From Bacillota bacterium (GTDB lineage Bacteria; Bacillota; Sulfobacillia; JACIYH01): a stretch of DNA of 61,191 bases. Both the position numbers and the translations under genes were made by a program. Where the stretch lies: positions 1 through 61,191 of the forward strand of contig JACIYH010000005.1 of the NCBI GenBank assembly GCA_014360055.1, written 5' to 3'. The notes under the pieces are model-generated. The model made no database searches. It saw only the letters and a program-made list of their open reading frames with translations, and was not told the origin of the DNA. This document shows, one piece after another, positions 24,030 through 33,274 of this stretch; the first letter of the stretch is position 1; each line of letters begins with the position of its first letter.

Positions 24030-25139
24030 TTGCCAGAGCGGCGGAATTACTACGAGATCCTCGGTGTGGGCCGGGATGCCAGCCCCGATGAGATCAAGAA
24101 GGCGTACCGGCGCCTGGCGCGGCAGTACCACCCGGACGCCAATCCCGGGGACCCCACCGCCGAGGAGAAGTTCAAGCAAATAAACGAAGCGTACGCCGTC
24201 CTGTCTGACCCCGAGAAGCGCGCCCGCTACGATGCCTATGGTGAGGTGGGGGGCGCCGCTGACCTGGGGAGTCCTTTTGCCGGCATCCAGGACCTCTTCG
24301 ATATGTTTTTCGGTACCGGTCGCCCCCGGGGCCCGCGGCCGCGGGAACCCAAGCGCGGGGCTGACCTGCGCCTTGACCTGGACATCACGCTGGAAGAAGC
24401 ATTTTCCGGGGTGGAGAAGGAGCTGGAAGTGCCGCGCGTGGAGCGGTGTCCCATTTGCGACGGCACCGGCGCCCGACCCGGTAGTCCGCCGGCGACCTGC
24501 TCCCGCTGCCGCGGGACCGGGCAGGTGGAGACGGTGTCCGACAGCCTGCTGGGGCGGTTCGTTTCCATCCGGACCTGTCCCACCTGCGGCGGTGAGGGCA
24601 CGGTGGTGACCGACCCCTGCCCGGACTGCGGCGGCCTGGGGCGCGTGCGCCGGGTGAGGCACATCCGGGTGAAGGTGCCCGCCGGGGCAGACAGTGGCCT
24701 GCGGTTGCGCCTGGCCGAAGAGGGAGAGCCCGGCACCCGGGGCGGACCGCCCGGTGACCTCTACGTGGACATCCACGTGCGGCCCCACCGGTTCTTCCGC
24801 CGGGACGGTGATGACCTGCACTGCGAAGTGACGGTCAGCTTCATCCAGGCCGCCCTGGGGACCCTGCTCGAGATCCCCACGCTGGACGGGTCCGCCCGCG
24901 TAAAGGTACCCGAGGGTACCCAACCGGGAGCGGTGGTGCGCCTGCGGGGCGCAGGTATGCCCCGGTTGCGCGGGGGGGGCCGGGGGGACCTGCACGTGCA
25001 CCTTGACGTGCGCACACCCACCGGGCTGAGTCCCCGCGAAAAGGAGCTGTTGCGGGAGCTGGCCGCCATCCGCGGCGAGGGCGTGAAGGAGAAGGATAAG
25101 GGGCTATGGGGGCGCGTGAAGGAAGCGTGGAACAGTTGA
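24030..25139 (+). CDS. dnaJ: Chaperone protein DnaJ
   Basis: A 369-residue type I Hsp40: J-domain with the HPD motif (YHPDANPGD), a short Gly/Phe region ([18 protein letters not shown]), four zinc-binding repeats in the C-x2-C-x-G-x-G style ([32 protein letters not shown]) and the two beta-sandwich client domains. It starts at TTG 24030, four bases after the mini-DnaK stop, with GAGGAGG upstream. A complete J-domain implies that a full DnaK exists elsewhere in the genome, or that it works with the mini-protein. Its end overlaps rsmE. Confidence 0.96.
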   Translation: MPERRNYYEILGVGRDASPDEIKKAYRRLARQYHPDANPGDPTAEEKFKQINEAYAVLSDPEKRARYDAYGEVGGAADLGSPFAGIQDLFDMFFGTGRPRGPRPREPKRGADLRLDLDITLEEAFSGVEKELEVPRVERCPICDGTGARPGSPPATCSRCRGTGQVETVSDSLLGRFVSIRTCPTCGGEGTVVTDPCPDCGGLGRVRRVRHIRVKVPAGADSGLRLRLAEEGEPGTRGGPPGDLYVDIHVRPHRFFRRDGDDLHCEVTVSFIQAALGTLLEIPTLDGSARVKVPEGTQPGAVVRLRGAGMPRLRGGGRGDLHVHLDVRTPTGLSPREKELLRELAAIRGEGVKEKDKGLWGRVKEAWNS

Positions 25140-25921
25140 GCCGCCCCCACGCCCGCTTCGCCGTAGAGGCGACGGCCATCCGGGGGGACGAGGTGACCTT
25201 CGGGCCCGAGACGGCGCGGCAACTGGCGCGCGTCTTACGCTTCCGGCCGGGTGAAGTCCTGACGGTGTTGGTGGAGGGCCGCGAGATCGCCGTCCGCCTC
25301 GAGCACCTGGAACCCGGGCGGGCAAGGGGGCGGGTGCTGGGACCCGTCGAACGTTTCAGCGAGCCCGGCCTGACGGTGGCCGTCGTGCAGGCCCTCCTCA
25401 AGGGAGATCGCACCGACCTGGTGGTCCAGAAGGCCACCGAACTGGGGGCCAGCCACATCTTCCCCGTGGTGACCGCCCGTACGGTGGTCCGGCCCGAGGC
25501 GGGCACCGGCCGCCTGAGGCGGTGGGAAAAGATCGCCCGCGAGGCGGCGGAGCAATCCCTGCGCACCCGGGTGCCCGCGCTCCATCCCCCGCAGGATCTG
25601 GCAGCCGCCGTCGGGCAGGCGCGGGACCTGTTACCGCAGGCCGGCCTGATCGTGCTGTGGGAGGAAGAGGAGCGGGTGGGTCTCTGGGATCTCCTGCCGT
25701 GCGTGGGGCCGGATATCATACTGGTGATGGGGCCCGAAGGAGGGCTCACCCGTCAGGAGGTGGATGGTATCCTGGCCCTGGGAGGCAGGTCCGCCAGCCT
25801 GGGCACCCGCATCCTCCGTTCGGAGACGGCGACCCTGGCCGCCCTCACCCTGGTACTGGCGGCCCGCGGTGAACTGGGCCGGGCTCCCGGAAGACCGGCG
25901 GAGAGGGGTTCCCCGGCTTGA
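25106..25921 (+). CDS. rsmE: 16S rRNA (uracil-1498-N3)-methyltransferase RsmE
   Basis: A 271-residue SPOUT methyltransferase: an N-terminal PUA-like domain ([31 protein letters not shown]) and the C-terminal trefoil knot with [17 protein letters not shown] and [20 protein letters not shown] 25106 overlaps dnaJ by 34 bases; GTG 25127 or TTG 25136 are shorter possibilities and would start closer to the PUA domain. dnaJ-rsmE-mtaB is a usual Bacillota order (prmA, often between them, is absent here). Confidence 0.93.
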   Translation: MGAREGSVEQLSRPHARFAVEATAIRGDEVTFGPETARQLARVLRFRPGEVLTVLVEGREIAVRLEHLEPGRARGRVLGPVERFSEPGLTVAVVQALLKGDRTDLVVQKATELGASHIFPVVTARTVVRPEAGTGRLRRWEKIAREAAEQSLRTRVPALHPPQDLAAAVGQARDLLPQAGLIVLWEEEERVGLWDLLPCVGPDIILVMGPEGGLTRQEVDGILALGGRSASLGTRILRSETATLAALTLVLAARGELGRAPGRPAERGSPA

Positions 25922-27360
25922 CGGAAGGAGCACCCCGGGGGAAGGTAGCATTTGCCACCCTGGGTTGCAAGGTCAACCGGTACGACACCGAAGCCATGGC
26001 CGGGCTCTTCCGCCGGGCGGGGTGGCGGGTAGTGGGCTTCCGCGACGTTGCGGATGTATACGTGGTCAACACCTGCACGGTGACCGCCCGCAGCGAGGCC
26101 GAGTCGCGCCAGTTGGTGAGGCAGTCGCGCCGCCGCAACCCCGGTGCCCTGGTGGTGGTGTGCGGTTGCTATCCCCAGGTTAAGGGGGCAGAGGCGCTCG
26201 CGGCCACCGGCGCGGACGTGGTGCTGGGAACGCGCGGACGGGGTGATATCGTCTCTCTGGTGGAGCGGGCTCTGGGAGGAGAACGGCCCCTGGTGGAGGT
26301 CGAGCCCTTCTCTGCGGACACCGGGGCTGACCGCACCGGTCCCGGCGAGCGCGGCGACCTGTACGGATGGGGTTCGCGGGAGGCGGGCCGGGCGGGGGCC
26401 GGCGAGCCCGGGGAGGCCGAGGCGCCGCCATACGAGGAAGTGCCCGTGGAAAGCGAGGGTCGCACCCGTGCCGTGGTGAAGGTTCAGGAAGGCTGTGACG
26501 TGCGCTGTACATACTGCATCGTCCCCGCCGCCCGGGGACCCGCGCGCAGCCGCGACCCCGGGGCGGCCCTGGCGGAGGTCCGCCGCCTGGTGGCGGCCGG
26601 CTTTCGGGAGGTCGTGCTTACAGGGGTCCAACTCGGTGCTTACGGGCGCGACCGGGGTATGCCGGAGGGCCTGGCCACCCTGGTAAGCCGGATGGCGGCC
26701 ACGGAAGGGTTGTGGAGGTTGCGCCTCAGTTCCCTCGAGCCGATGGACTTGAGCGACCGGCTGCTGGAGGTCATCGCCCGCCACCGGGTGGTGTGCCCCC
26801 ACCTGCACCTTCCCCTGCAGAGCGGCTCGGACCGTATCCTGGCCGCCATGGGGCGCCCCTACCGGGCCGCGGACTATCTGCGCCTGGTGGAGCGGTCGAG
26901 GGAGAAGGTGCCCGGCCTGGCCCTCTCCACCGACGTCATGGTGGGTTTCCCGGGGGAAACGGAGGAGGATTTTGCCGCCACCGTGCGCCTGGTAGAGCAG
27001 GTAGGTTTCATGCGCCTGCACGTGTTCCCCTACTCGCCCCGTCCGGGCACGCCGGCCGCCGCGTTGCCCGCCCGGGTACCCGACCGGGTGAAGGAGGAAA
27101 GGGCACGCGTGTTGCGTGAAGTGGGCGCGCGTCTGGCGCGGGCTTTTGCTCTCCCCTTCGTGGAGCGGGTGGTGGAGGTGCTGGCGGAGCGCGAGCAGGA
27201 GGGCCTGGTGTCGGGGTTGACCCGGCACTACCTGCGCGTCGGCTTCCCCGGCGGAGCGGATCTGGAAGGGAAGCTGGTCGAGGTGCGCGTCACTGCCGTG
27301 ACCGTGGAGGGTGTGCGGGGAGACCTGGTGGGGGTGCTGCCGGGCCCGCGTGAGGAATAG
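25918..27360 (+). CDS. mtaB: tRNA (t6A37) C2-methylthiotransferase MtaB
   Basis: A 480-residue radical-SAM methylthiotransferase. The N-terminal UPF0004 domain has its three cysteines in TLGCKVN, NTCTV and CGCYPQ; the radical-SAM cluster C-x3-C-x2-C is CDVRCTYC (Cys193, 197, 200); a TRAM-like C-terminal domain follows. A Gly/Glu/Ala-rich insertion of about 40 residues separates the first two domains, which makes the protein longer than usual. TTG 25918 overlaps the rsmE stop by 4 bases. It makes ms2t6A in tRNAs reading ANN codons. Confidence 0.92.
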   Translation: MTEGAPRGKVAFATLGCKVNRYDTEAMAGLFRRAGWRVVGFRDVADVYVVNTCTVTARSEAESRQLVRQSRRRNPGALVVVCGCYPQVKGAEALAATGADVVLGTRGRGDIVSLVERALGGERPLVEVEPFSADTGADRTGPGERGDLYGWGSREAGRAGAGEPGEAEAPPYEEVPVESEGRTRAVVKVQEGCDVRCTYCIVPAARGPARSRDPGAALAEVRRLVAAGFREVVLTGVQLGAYGRDRGMPEGLATLVSRMAATEGLWRLRLSSLEPMDLSDRLLEVIARHRVVCPHLHLPLQSGSDRILAAMGRPYRAADYLRLVERSREKVPGLALSTDVMVGFPGETEEDFAATVRLVEQVGFMRLHVFPYSPRPGTPAAALPARVPDRVKEERARVLREVGARLARAFALPFVERVVEVLAEREQEGLVSGLTRHYLRVGFPGGADLEGKLVEVRVTAVTVEGVRGDLVGVLPGPREE

Positions 27361-27439
27361 GCCCCCGGCGGTGGACGTGGCCCGGCGCGCGGCGGTGCTG
27401 CGGGGCCACGCGTGAGGAATAGTCTTTGGCGGGGGTGGG

Positions 27440-28567
27440 ATGGTGCCGGCAAAACTGCGCGTGGGCATCCTGTTCGGCGGGCGGTCCGGTGAGCATGAAG
27501 TCTCCCTGATGTCGGCTTCCTCGGTCATTTCCGCCCTGGACCGCGAAAAGTACGATCCCGTGCTGATAGGTATTGACAAGCATGGGCGCTGGCGGTTACT
27601 GCCCCCGCTGCCCAACCAGGTCAACCCGGTCATGCTGGCGGAGGCCCTGGCCCGGGCACCCGTGGTCGCGCTCGCAGGAGATCCCCAGCAACCCCAACTG
27701 TTTGCGCTGGCGGCCGCCAGGGGGGAGGTACCCGCCCAAAAGCTGGACGTGGTGTTTCCCGTCCTGCACGGGACCTACGGTGAGGACGGCACCGTGCAGG
27801 GCCTTCTGGAACTGGCCGGCATCCCCTATGTGGGAGCCGGCGTGCTGGCCTCTGCCCTGGGGATGGACAAGGCCCTCATGAAGCTCGTGTTCTGCGCCCA
27901 GGGGTTGCCGGTGACTCCCTTCCGGGTGGTGTTGAGGTCTCGCTGGGAGAGGGTGCGCGAGGCCGTCCTGCAGGAACTGGAGGAGGCCCTGGGGTACCCC
28001 TGCTTTGTGAAACCGGCCAACCTGGGGTCTTCGGTGGGGGTCACCCGCTGTACCTCCCGGGAGCAGTTGGGCCAGGCCATGGACCACGCCGCCCGCTACG
28101 ACCGTAAGCTGGTGGTGGAAAAAGGGGTGCGCTGCCGGGAACTGGAATGCAGCGTGCTGGGGAACGACGAGCCGGTGGCGTCGGTGGTGGGGGAGATCGT
28201 CCCCGCACGGGAGTTTTATGACTATGCCTCCAAGTACCTGGATCCCCGCACGCGCCTGGTCATCCCCGCCCCGGTGCCCGATGAGGTATCCCGCCAGGTG
28301 CAGGATCTGGCCATCCGGGCGTACCGTGCCATAGACTGCGCTGGCATGGCCCGGGTGGACTTTTTCTGGGACCGGGATACCGGGCAGGTGCTGGTGAACG
28401 AAATCAACACCATCCCCGGGTTCACGGCCGTGAGCATGTACCCGAAGCTTTGGGAGGCGACGGGCCTGTCGTATTCCCACCTCCTGGACCGGCTCATCGA
28501 GCTGGCCCGCGACCGGCACCGGGACATGAACCGCCGCCTGACCAGCTACGTTCCCGAGGCGCATTGA
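27440..28567 (+). CDS. ddl: D-alanine--D-alanine ligase
   Basis: A 375-residue ATP-grasp enzyme: ILFGGRSGEHEVSLMSA at the N-terminus, LHGTYGEDGTVQGLLELAGIPYVG, FVKPANLGSSVGV, the omega loop EFYDYASKY with the tyrosine expected of D-Ala-D-Ala rather than D-lactate ligases, and the metal-binding end VNEINTIPGFTAVSMYPKLW. ATG 27440 follows GGGGGTGGG. It joins two D-alanines for peptidoglycan. It stands between mtaB and rpsU, apparently alone. Confidence 0.95.
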   Translation: MVPAKLRVGILFGGRSGEHEVSLMSASSVISALDREKYDPVLIGIDKHGRWRLLPPLPNQVNPVMLAEALARAPVVALAGDPQQPQLFALAAARGEVPAQKLDVVFPVLHGTYGEDGTVQGLLELAGIPYVGAGVLASALGMDKALMKLVFCAQGLPVTPFRVVLRSRWERVREAVLQELEEALGYPCFVKPANLGSSVGVTRCTSREQLGQAMDHAARYDRKLVVEKGVRCRELECSVLGNDEPVASVVGEIVPAREFYDYASKYLDPRTRLVIPAPVPDEVSRQVQDLAIRAYRAIDCAGMARVDFFWDRDTGQVLVNEINTIPGFTAVSMYPKLWEATGLSYSHLLDRLIELARDRHRDMNRRLTSYVPEAH

Positions 28568-28671
28568 CATACGTGGGCGAGGCGGATTGACAGGCCCTCC
28601 CGCGTGCCATAGAATTGCGTTGTTGGCGCGGGTGGCGTTTGCTCCCCGCCGAGACCGGTCGGGGAGGAGGG

Positions 28672-28854
28672 ATGCAGGTGACGGAAGTACGCGTCGGCAA
28701 AGACGAATCCCTCGACAATGCCTTGCGCCGCTTCAAGCGTGAATGCCAGAAGACGGGTATCCTGGCGGAAGTAAGGCGCCGGGAGCACTACGAGAAGCCG
28801 AGTGTCAGGCGGAAGAAGAAATCCAAGGCTGCCCAGCGCAGGAAGCACCGTTGA
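28672..28854 (+). CDS. rpsU: 30S ribosomal protein S21
   Basis: A 60-residue basic protein with the S21 pattern: [20 protein letters not shown], then [22 protein letters not shown] and a basic tail. ATG 28672 is preceded by GGGGAGGAGGG. A strong terminator follows 20 bases after the stop, so the gene ends its transcription unit. Confidence 0.97.
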   Translation: MQVTEVRVGKDESLDNALRRFKRECQKTGILAEVRRREHYEKPSVRRKKKSKAAQRRKHR

Positions 28855-28874
28855 CCAAACGGTGCCGGAAAAGG

Positions 28875-28911
28875 CGGCCAGTCCCCCGGGGGACTGGCCG
28901 ATAACTCTTTT
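28875..28911 (+). terminator. Intrinsic terminator after rpsU
   Basis: A perfect 26-base palindrome (28875-28900; arms CGGCCAGTCCCCC and its complement) is followed by ATAACTCTTTT. The stem is unusually strong; the T-run is short. Confidence 0.8.
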
Positions 28912-28980
28912 GGGGGGCTGCTTCGCCTGGGGGCTCCCCCAACCGGGGGCCCGCTCCGGCCCCCGCGGGGCGGTGACGAG

Positions 28981-30705
28981 GTGCCCAAGGCCTGGGTTGA
29001 GGGAGGTCGCTTACGGGTCGAACACCCCGAGGAGGGACCGTACCCGGTGGTGGTCCCCTGCCCGGGGGTGGACCTCTATGTAAACGGCAGACGCCAGGAC
29101 GGGCCGGCGGAGGTACGCGGGGACGATCACGTGGAGGCGCAGCCCCGCGATGAGGAGCGGCCCGGCACCTGGCGGCTGGAAGTCACGCCGGACGGCATGG
29201 AGGCGGCGGTGGTGGTAACCCCCACCGTATCCGTGCGGCGCACCCTCGCCTACCTGCCCCCTTCACCGAGGCTGCGGCTGCAGGTGAGGGAAGAGATCAC
29301 CGCCCGATCGCCGGTGGGGGCGGCGGAGGTGCGGGAGGCGCTGGCCCGGGCCGGGGTGAGCTTCGGCCTGGACGAAGGAGCCATCGCCTCCGTGGGGCAG
29401 GTCGACCGGGATACGAGGCTGGTAGTGGCACGTGGCCGGCCCCCGGTGCCCGGTCGGGATGCCCGCGTCGAACTCTTCTTCCCGGAGGAAGAGCGCGTGC
29501 CGGTCGCCCACGGCGGGGACGCGGCTGACCTTCGCCTCCGCTTTACCTTCACCTCGGTGGCGCCGGGCGAGGTGCTGGCCCGGCGCCATCCCCCCGAGCC
29601 AGGCCGGCCCGGAACCACGGTGAGGGGCGAGGAGGTGGCGGTCAAGCCGCCGCGGGACCTGGCACTGGTCGCCGGGCGGGGTGCCGAGTTGAGCCCGGAC
29701 GGCCAGGAGGTGAGGGCTACTTCCCGGGGGCGTCCCGTCTCGACGCGCAAGGGCGGGCGGGCGCTGGTCTACGTAGTATCCGAATTGACCCACCCCCGCG
29801 ACGTCGACCTCTCCAGCGGGCACATCCACTTCAAGGGTGATGTCAAAGTGGGGGGCGGCGTCCTCGAGGGCATGGAGGTAATAGCCCTCGGTACCGTGGA
29901 AGTGGGCGGAAGCGTGATGCGAGCCCGCGTGGTAGGCGGCGGCGGGGTCAGGGTGGGACGGGGTATCGTCTCCAGCACCGTGGTGGCGGGACAGGAGGCG
30001 GGGTGGGCGTCCTCTCTGCTTCCTCTGGGAGCCGCGGTGGCCAATCAGGTGGGGGAACTGGAGGAGGCGCTCTACCGGCTCCTGGCCGAGGCCCCGGTAC
30101 CGCCGGGACCCGCCCTGCGCCTGTTGCTGGACACCCGCTTCGGACAACTGGCAGCAGGGCTGGGCAGGCTGGCGTCTGGGTACGCGGATCTCCCCCGCCG
30201 GGAGCGGGAGGCGGACGTGGAGGCGGTGCTGCAGGGCCTGCAGCGGATACTGGCGGCACCCCTGGGCCTGCGGGACGCGGAGGAACTGGGGAGACTCGGC
30301 GCCGCTTTGCGCCGGTGGACCATGGAACTGGAGGGCGCGGTTCGTCCTGACGCCTCCCTGAGGTGCAATTACGCCATGAACTCGACCTTGCAGGCGACCG
30401 GGGACATCCTGGTGTTGGGAAATGGCTGCCATAGCAGCCGCCTGCTGGCGGGGGGTTCCGTGCGCGTGGAGAGGGTCTTCCGGGGTGGGGAAATCCAGGC
30501 GGGCGGCGGGGTGTGGGCGGGAGAACTGGGGTCCCCGGGCGTCCCCACCCGGGTGCGGGTGCCCGCTTCCGGGTGGGTGAAGCTGGGGCGGGTGGCCGAG
30601 GACAGCGTGGTGCAGGTGGGCGAGCGATCCCACCGTTTCCTGGCGGAGGAACGGAAGGTGGGCCTGCGCCTCGATCACCAGGGAGAGTTGGAGTTCTTCT
30701 GGTAG
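28981..30705 (+). CDS. FapA family protein (DUF342)
   Basis: A 574-residue DUF342 protein. The family core is clear: PEPGRPGTTVRGEEV, SELTHPRDVDLSSGHIHFKGDVKVGGGVLEGMEVIALGTVEVGGSV and GGGGVRVGRGIVSSTVVAGQEAG, a beta-helix-like repeat with regularly spaced glycines, then a helical section (about residues 340-440) and a second beta repeat (RCNYAMNSTLQATGDILVLGNG). FapA-type proteins are linked to surface and polymer functions, but the activity is unknown. GTG 28981 starts the frame. It lies between rpsU and the sporulation genes. Confidence 0.85.
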   Translation: MPKAWVEGGRLRVEHPEEGPYPVVVPCPGVDLYVNGRRQDGPAEVRGDDHVEAQPRDEERPGTWRLEVTPDGMEAAVVVTPTVSVRRTLAYLPPSPRLRLQVREEITARSPVGAAEVREALARAGVSFGLDEGAIASVGQVDRDTRLVVARGRPPVPGRDARVELFFPEEERVPVAHGGDAADLRLRFTFTSVAPGEVLARRHPPEPGRPGTTVRGEEVAVKPPRDLALVAGRGAELSPDGQEVRATSRGRPVSTRKGGRALVYVVSELTHPRDVDLSSGHIHFKGDVKVGGGVLEGMEVIALGTVEVGGSVMRARVVGGGGVRVGRGIVSSTVVAGQEAGWASSLLPLGAAVANQVGELEEALYRLLAEAPVPPGPALRLLLDTRFGQLAAGLGRLASGYADLPRREREADVEAVLQGLQRILAAPLGLRDAEELGRLGAALRRWTMELEGAVRPDASLRCNYAMNSTLQATGDILVLGNGCHSSRLLAGGSVRVERVFRGGEIQAGGGVWAGELGSPGVPTRVRVPASGWVKLGRVAEDSVVQVGERSHRFLAEERKVGLRLDHQGELEFFW

Positions 30706-30785
30706 TTGGCCGCGTGCGCGGGCGCGCGCCCTGGTGGCGTGGGGATGGGGCCGATGTGTGCATAGATTAGAGCCGGGGATGTTGT

Positions 30786-31064
30786 TTGCCGGAGCGACGG
30801 CGCGGCCGCCTGGGCGAGCGGGTGGCCGAGGTGCTGGAGTTACCCCGGGAGGTGGTCTTCCACGTCCCCCGGCTGGTGATGGTGGGGAACCTGCACCTCA
30901 CCATCGAGAACCACCGGGGGGTGGTGGAGTTTGGCCGGGATCGGCTGGTGGTGGGCCTGGGGGAAGGCCAGGTCACGGTAGAGGGCGAGGACCTTGCCAT
31001 CGTCCGCATCGGGCGCGAGGAGATGGCGGTGGCCGGGCGCATCAGCTGTCTGCGCTTTTCCTGA
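30786..31064 (+). CDS. yqfC: Sporulation protein YqfC
   Basis: A 92-residue protein matching YqfC: LGERVAEVLELPREVVFHVPRLVMVGNLHLTIENHRGVVEF and LRIG-type segments. It is followed 18 bases later by yqfD, the conserved sporulation pair of endospore formers made under mother-cell sigma factors. TTG 30786 is used; GGGG lies about 10 bases upstream. Confidence 0.9.
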   Translation: MPERRRGRLGERVAEVLELPREVVFHVPRLVMVGNLHLTIENHRGVVEFGRDRLVVGLGEGQVTVEGEDLAIVRIGREEMAVAGRISCLRFS

Positions 31065-31082
31065 CCGGGGGAAGAGCGTGCC

Positions 31083-32264
31083 ATGAGACTCCTGCTTTTG
31101 TGGCCCAGTGGCTTTGTCCGGGTGGTGGTGAGCGGCGCCGCACCGGAGCGGTTCGTCAACCTGGCCGCGCGCCGCGGCATCCCGCTCTGGCAATTGCGCG
31201 AAGAGGGTCACTGTATCCGGGGTGTGATGGCGGCTGCACATTTTTTGCGCATCCGTCCCCTGGCCAGGCGCTCGCGCTGCCGGGTGCACGTTCAGGCCCG
31301 GGCCGGTCTTCCCTTCGTGTGGCGCAAGGTGGTACGGAGGCCGGGGCTGGTGGCGGGGGCCCTGGCGGCGCTGGCCCTCATCATGACCGCGGGCAGCACG
31401 GTACTGTTCGTCGAGGTGAGCGGCGCGTCCGCCGGCCACCGGGAGGAGATCCTGGCCGTCGCCCACCGGGCAGGCCTGCGTCCCCCCATACCCCGGTTTC
31501 TCCTCAACGGTGCCGCCCTGGAGGAGGAGGTGGCTGCCTCCCTTCCCTACGTGTCCTGGGCGAGGCTGACCTTTCAGGGTACCCTGGCCCGGCTGGAGGT
31601 GGGGGAGCAGGAGTTGCCGCCTCCACCACCACCCCCGACGGGACCGGCCGACGTGGTTGCCACCAAGCCGGGGGAACTGGTCTACCTCCTGCCCCTCATG
31701 GGCGTGGCCCGGGTACAGGCCGGGCAGCGGGTGGTGGCCGGGCAGGTGCTCATTTCGGGAGTCATCCCCGGACGCAAGGGGGGTGAGAAGGAGACGGGGC
31801 CGCCCCGGCTGGTCAGTGCCCGCGGCGTCTGCCTGGCACGGGTCGCTTACCAGGCCGTGGTGCGGCTGCCATGCCACGAAGTGGTGCTTCGTCCCACCGG
31901 GCGCACCTGGCACGGGTGGGTTGTGCTCGTGGCGGGAAAGGAGATAGTATTGAGGGGGAAGGTACCCTTTGAGCTTTACCATACCTCCCGGACCCGGGCC
32001 GTGCTGGGCGGCAGGAATGGAAAACCTGCCGTCGAAGTCATAAGGACGACCTACCATGAGGTGGAACCGGTGACTTTCGTGCGCACGCCCGGGGAGGCGG
32101 CCCTGGCCGCCCGGGATAAGGCCCTGGCAGAGGTGCTCTCCCAGGTGCCGCCCGGAGCGGAAAGGGAGGTGATCGAGGCAGAAGTGGAGGTGCGGGACGA
32201 GGGTGCCACCGCCCGGGTGACCGCATTCACCATCGAGGAGATCGGTCGTGTGATGCCCCGCTGA
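31083..32264 (+). CDS. yqfD: Sporulation protein YqfD
   Basis: A 393-residue protein: N-terminal domain (GFVRVVVSGAAPERFVNLAARRGIPLWQL), one transmembrane segment near residues 92-118, and a large C-terminal part with VSWARLTFQGTLARLEVGEQ and a hammerhead-like middle (GELVYLLPLMGVARVQAGQRVVAGQVLISG). It is implicated in sporulation in Bacillus. ATG 31083 follows GGGGAAG. It ends 26 bases before phoH, as is usual. Confidence 0.92.
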   Translation: MRLLLLWPSGFVRVVVSGAAPERFVNLAARRGIPLWQLREEGHCIRGVMAAAHFLRIRPLARRSRCRVHVQARAGLPFVWRKVVRRPGLVAGALAALALIMTAGSTVLFVEVSGASAGHREEILAVAHRAGLRPPIPRFLLNGAALEEEVAASLPYVSWARLTFQGTLARLEVGEQELPPPPPPPTGPADVVATKPGELVYLLPLMGVARVQAGQRVVAGQVLISGVIPGRKGGEKETGPPRLVSARGVCLARVAYQAVVRLPCHEVVLRPTGRTWHGWVVLVAGKEIVLRGKVPFELYHTSRTRAVLGGRNGKPAVEVIRTTYHEVEPVTFVRTPGEAALAARDKALAEVLSQVPPGAEREVIEAEVEVRDEGATARVTAFTIEEIGRVMPR

Positions 32265-32290
32265 GCATTAGGGGAGGGAAAGGACGGGTA

Positions 32291-33274
32291 TTGGACACAT
32301 CCGGGGTAACCAGCGAGCGGCTGCGCCTCAACGATTCCCAGGAGGCGCTGCATCTGTTTGGTCAGAACGATGCACACCTGCGCGCCATCGAGGAGCAATT
32401 TCAGGTCAGGTTGCAGAGCAGGGGAAGCGAGGTGGTGGTGACCGGCCCTGAAGAGGAGGTGGCCAGGGTGACCCAGCTTCTCCATCACCTGCTCCCCATG
32501 GCCCGGGAGGGGACCCTGGACAGCCACGACGTGGCCTATGCGATCAGGCTGGCCCGGGAGGGTAACGAGGGTGCCCTGGCCGCCCTGCGCGGTGATACGG
32601 TGATCACGACCTACCGGGGGAAGGCCATCCGGCCCAAGTCGGTGGGGCAGAAGAAGTACGTGGAGGCGATCCGCAATCACGGTATCACCTTCGGGATCGG
32701 TCCCGCGGGCACCGGCAAGACCTACCTGGCGGTGGCGGTGGCGGTGGCCGCTTACAAGGCCAAGGAATGTACCCGCATCGTGCTCACCCGTCCCGCCGTG
32801 GAGGCGGGGGAGAAGCTGGGTTTTCTGCCGGGGGGTCTGGCGGAGAAGGTGAACCCGTACCTGAGGCCCCTCTATGACGCCCTCTTCGACATCCTGGGGG
32901 TGGAGGCCTTCGAGCGTCTGCTGGGGAGGAACCTGATCGAGGTGGCGCCCCTGGCCTACATGCGCGGTCGCACCCTGGATGACTCTTTCATCATCCTTGA
33001 CGAGGCCCAGAACACCACCGCCGAGCAGATGAAGATGTTCCTCACCAGGCTGGGGCTGGGTTCACGGGCGGTGGTGACGGGTGACATCACCCAGGTGGAC
33101 CTGCCCAAGGGGCAGGTATCCGGCCTGGAGGAAGCCCGCCGGGTGCTGGCGGACGTGGAAGGGATCGCCTTCGTCTACCTGACCGAGGAAGACGTGGTCA
33201 GGCATGAACTGGTGACCAGGATCATCAAGGCTTACGAGCGCTGGGACAGGGAAAAGGGAGGTCAGGGGGGTTGA
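32291..33274 (+). CDS. phoH: PhoH family protein (PhoH-like ATPase)
   Basis: A 327-residue ATPase with Walker A GPAGTGKT (about residues 137-144), VLTRPAVEAGEKLGFLPG, Walker B FIILDEAQNTT and the sensor VVTGDITQVDLP. A small KH-like N-terminal region precedes it. Annotated in Bacillota as PhoH/YbeZ, thought to act with YbeY in rRNA processing; ybeY lies one gene downstream. TTG 32291 is the start; the stop overlaps pgpH by 4 bases. Confidence 0.95.
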   Translation: MDTSGVTSERLRLNDSQEALHLFGQNDAHLRAIEEQFQVRLQSRGSEVVVTGPEEEVARVTQLLHHLLPMAREGTLDSHDVAYAIRLAREGNEGALAALRGDTVITTYRGKAIRPKSVGQKKYVEAIRNHGITFGIGPAGTGKTYLAVAVAVAAYKAKECTRIVLTRPAVEAGEKLGFLPGGLAEKVNPYLRPLYDALFDILGVEAFERLLGRNLIEVAPLAYMRGRTLDDSFIILDEAQNTTAEQMKMFLTRLGLGSRAVVTGDITQVDLPKGQVSGLEEARRVLADVEGIAFVYLTEEDVVRHELVTRIIKAYERWDREKGGQGG

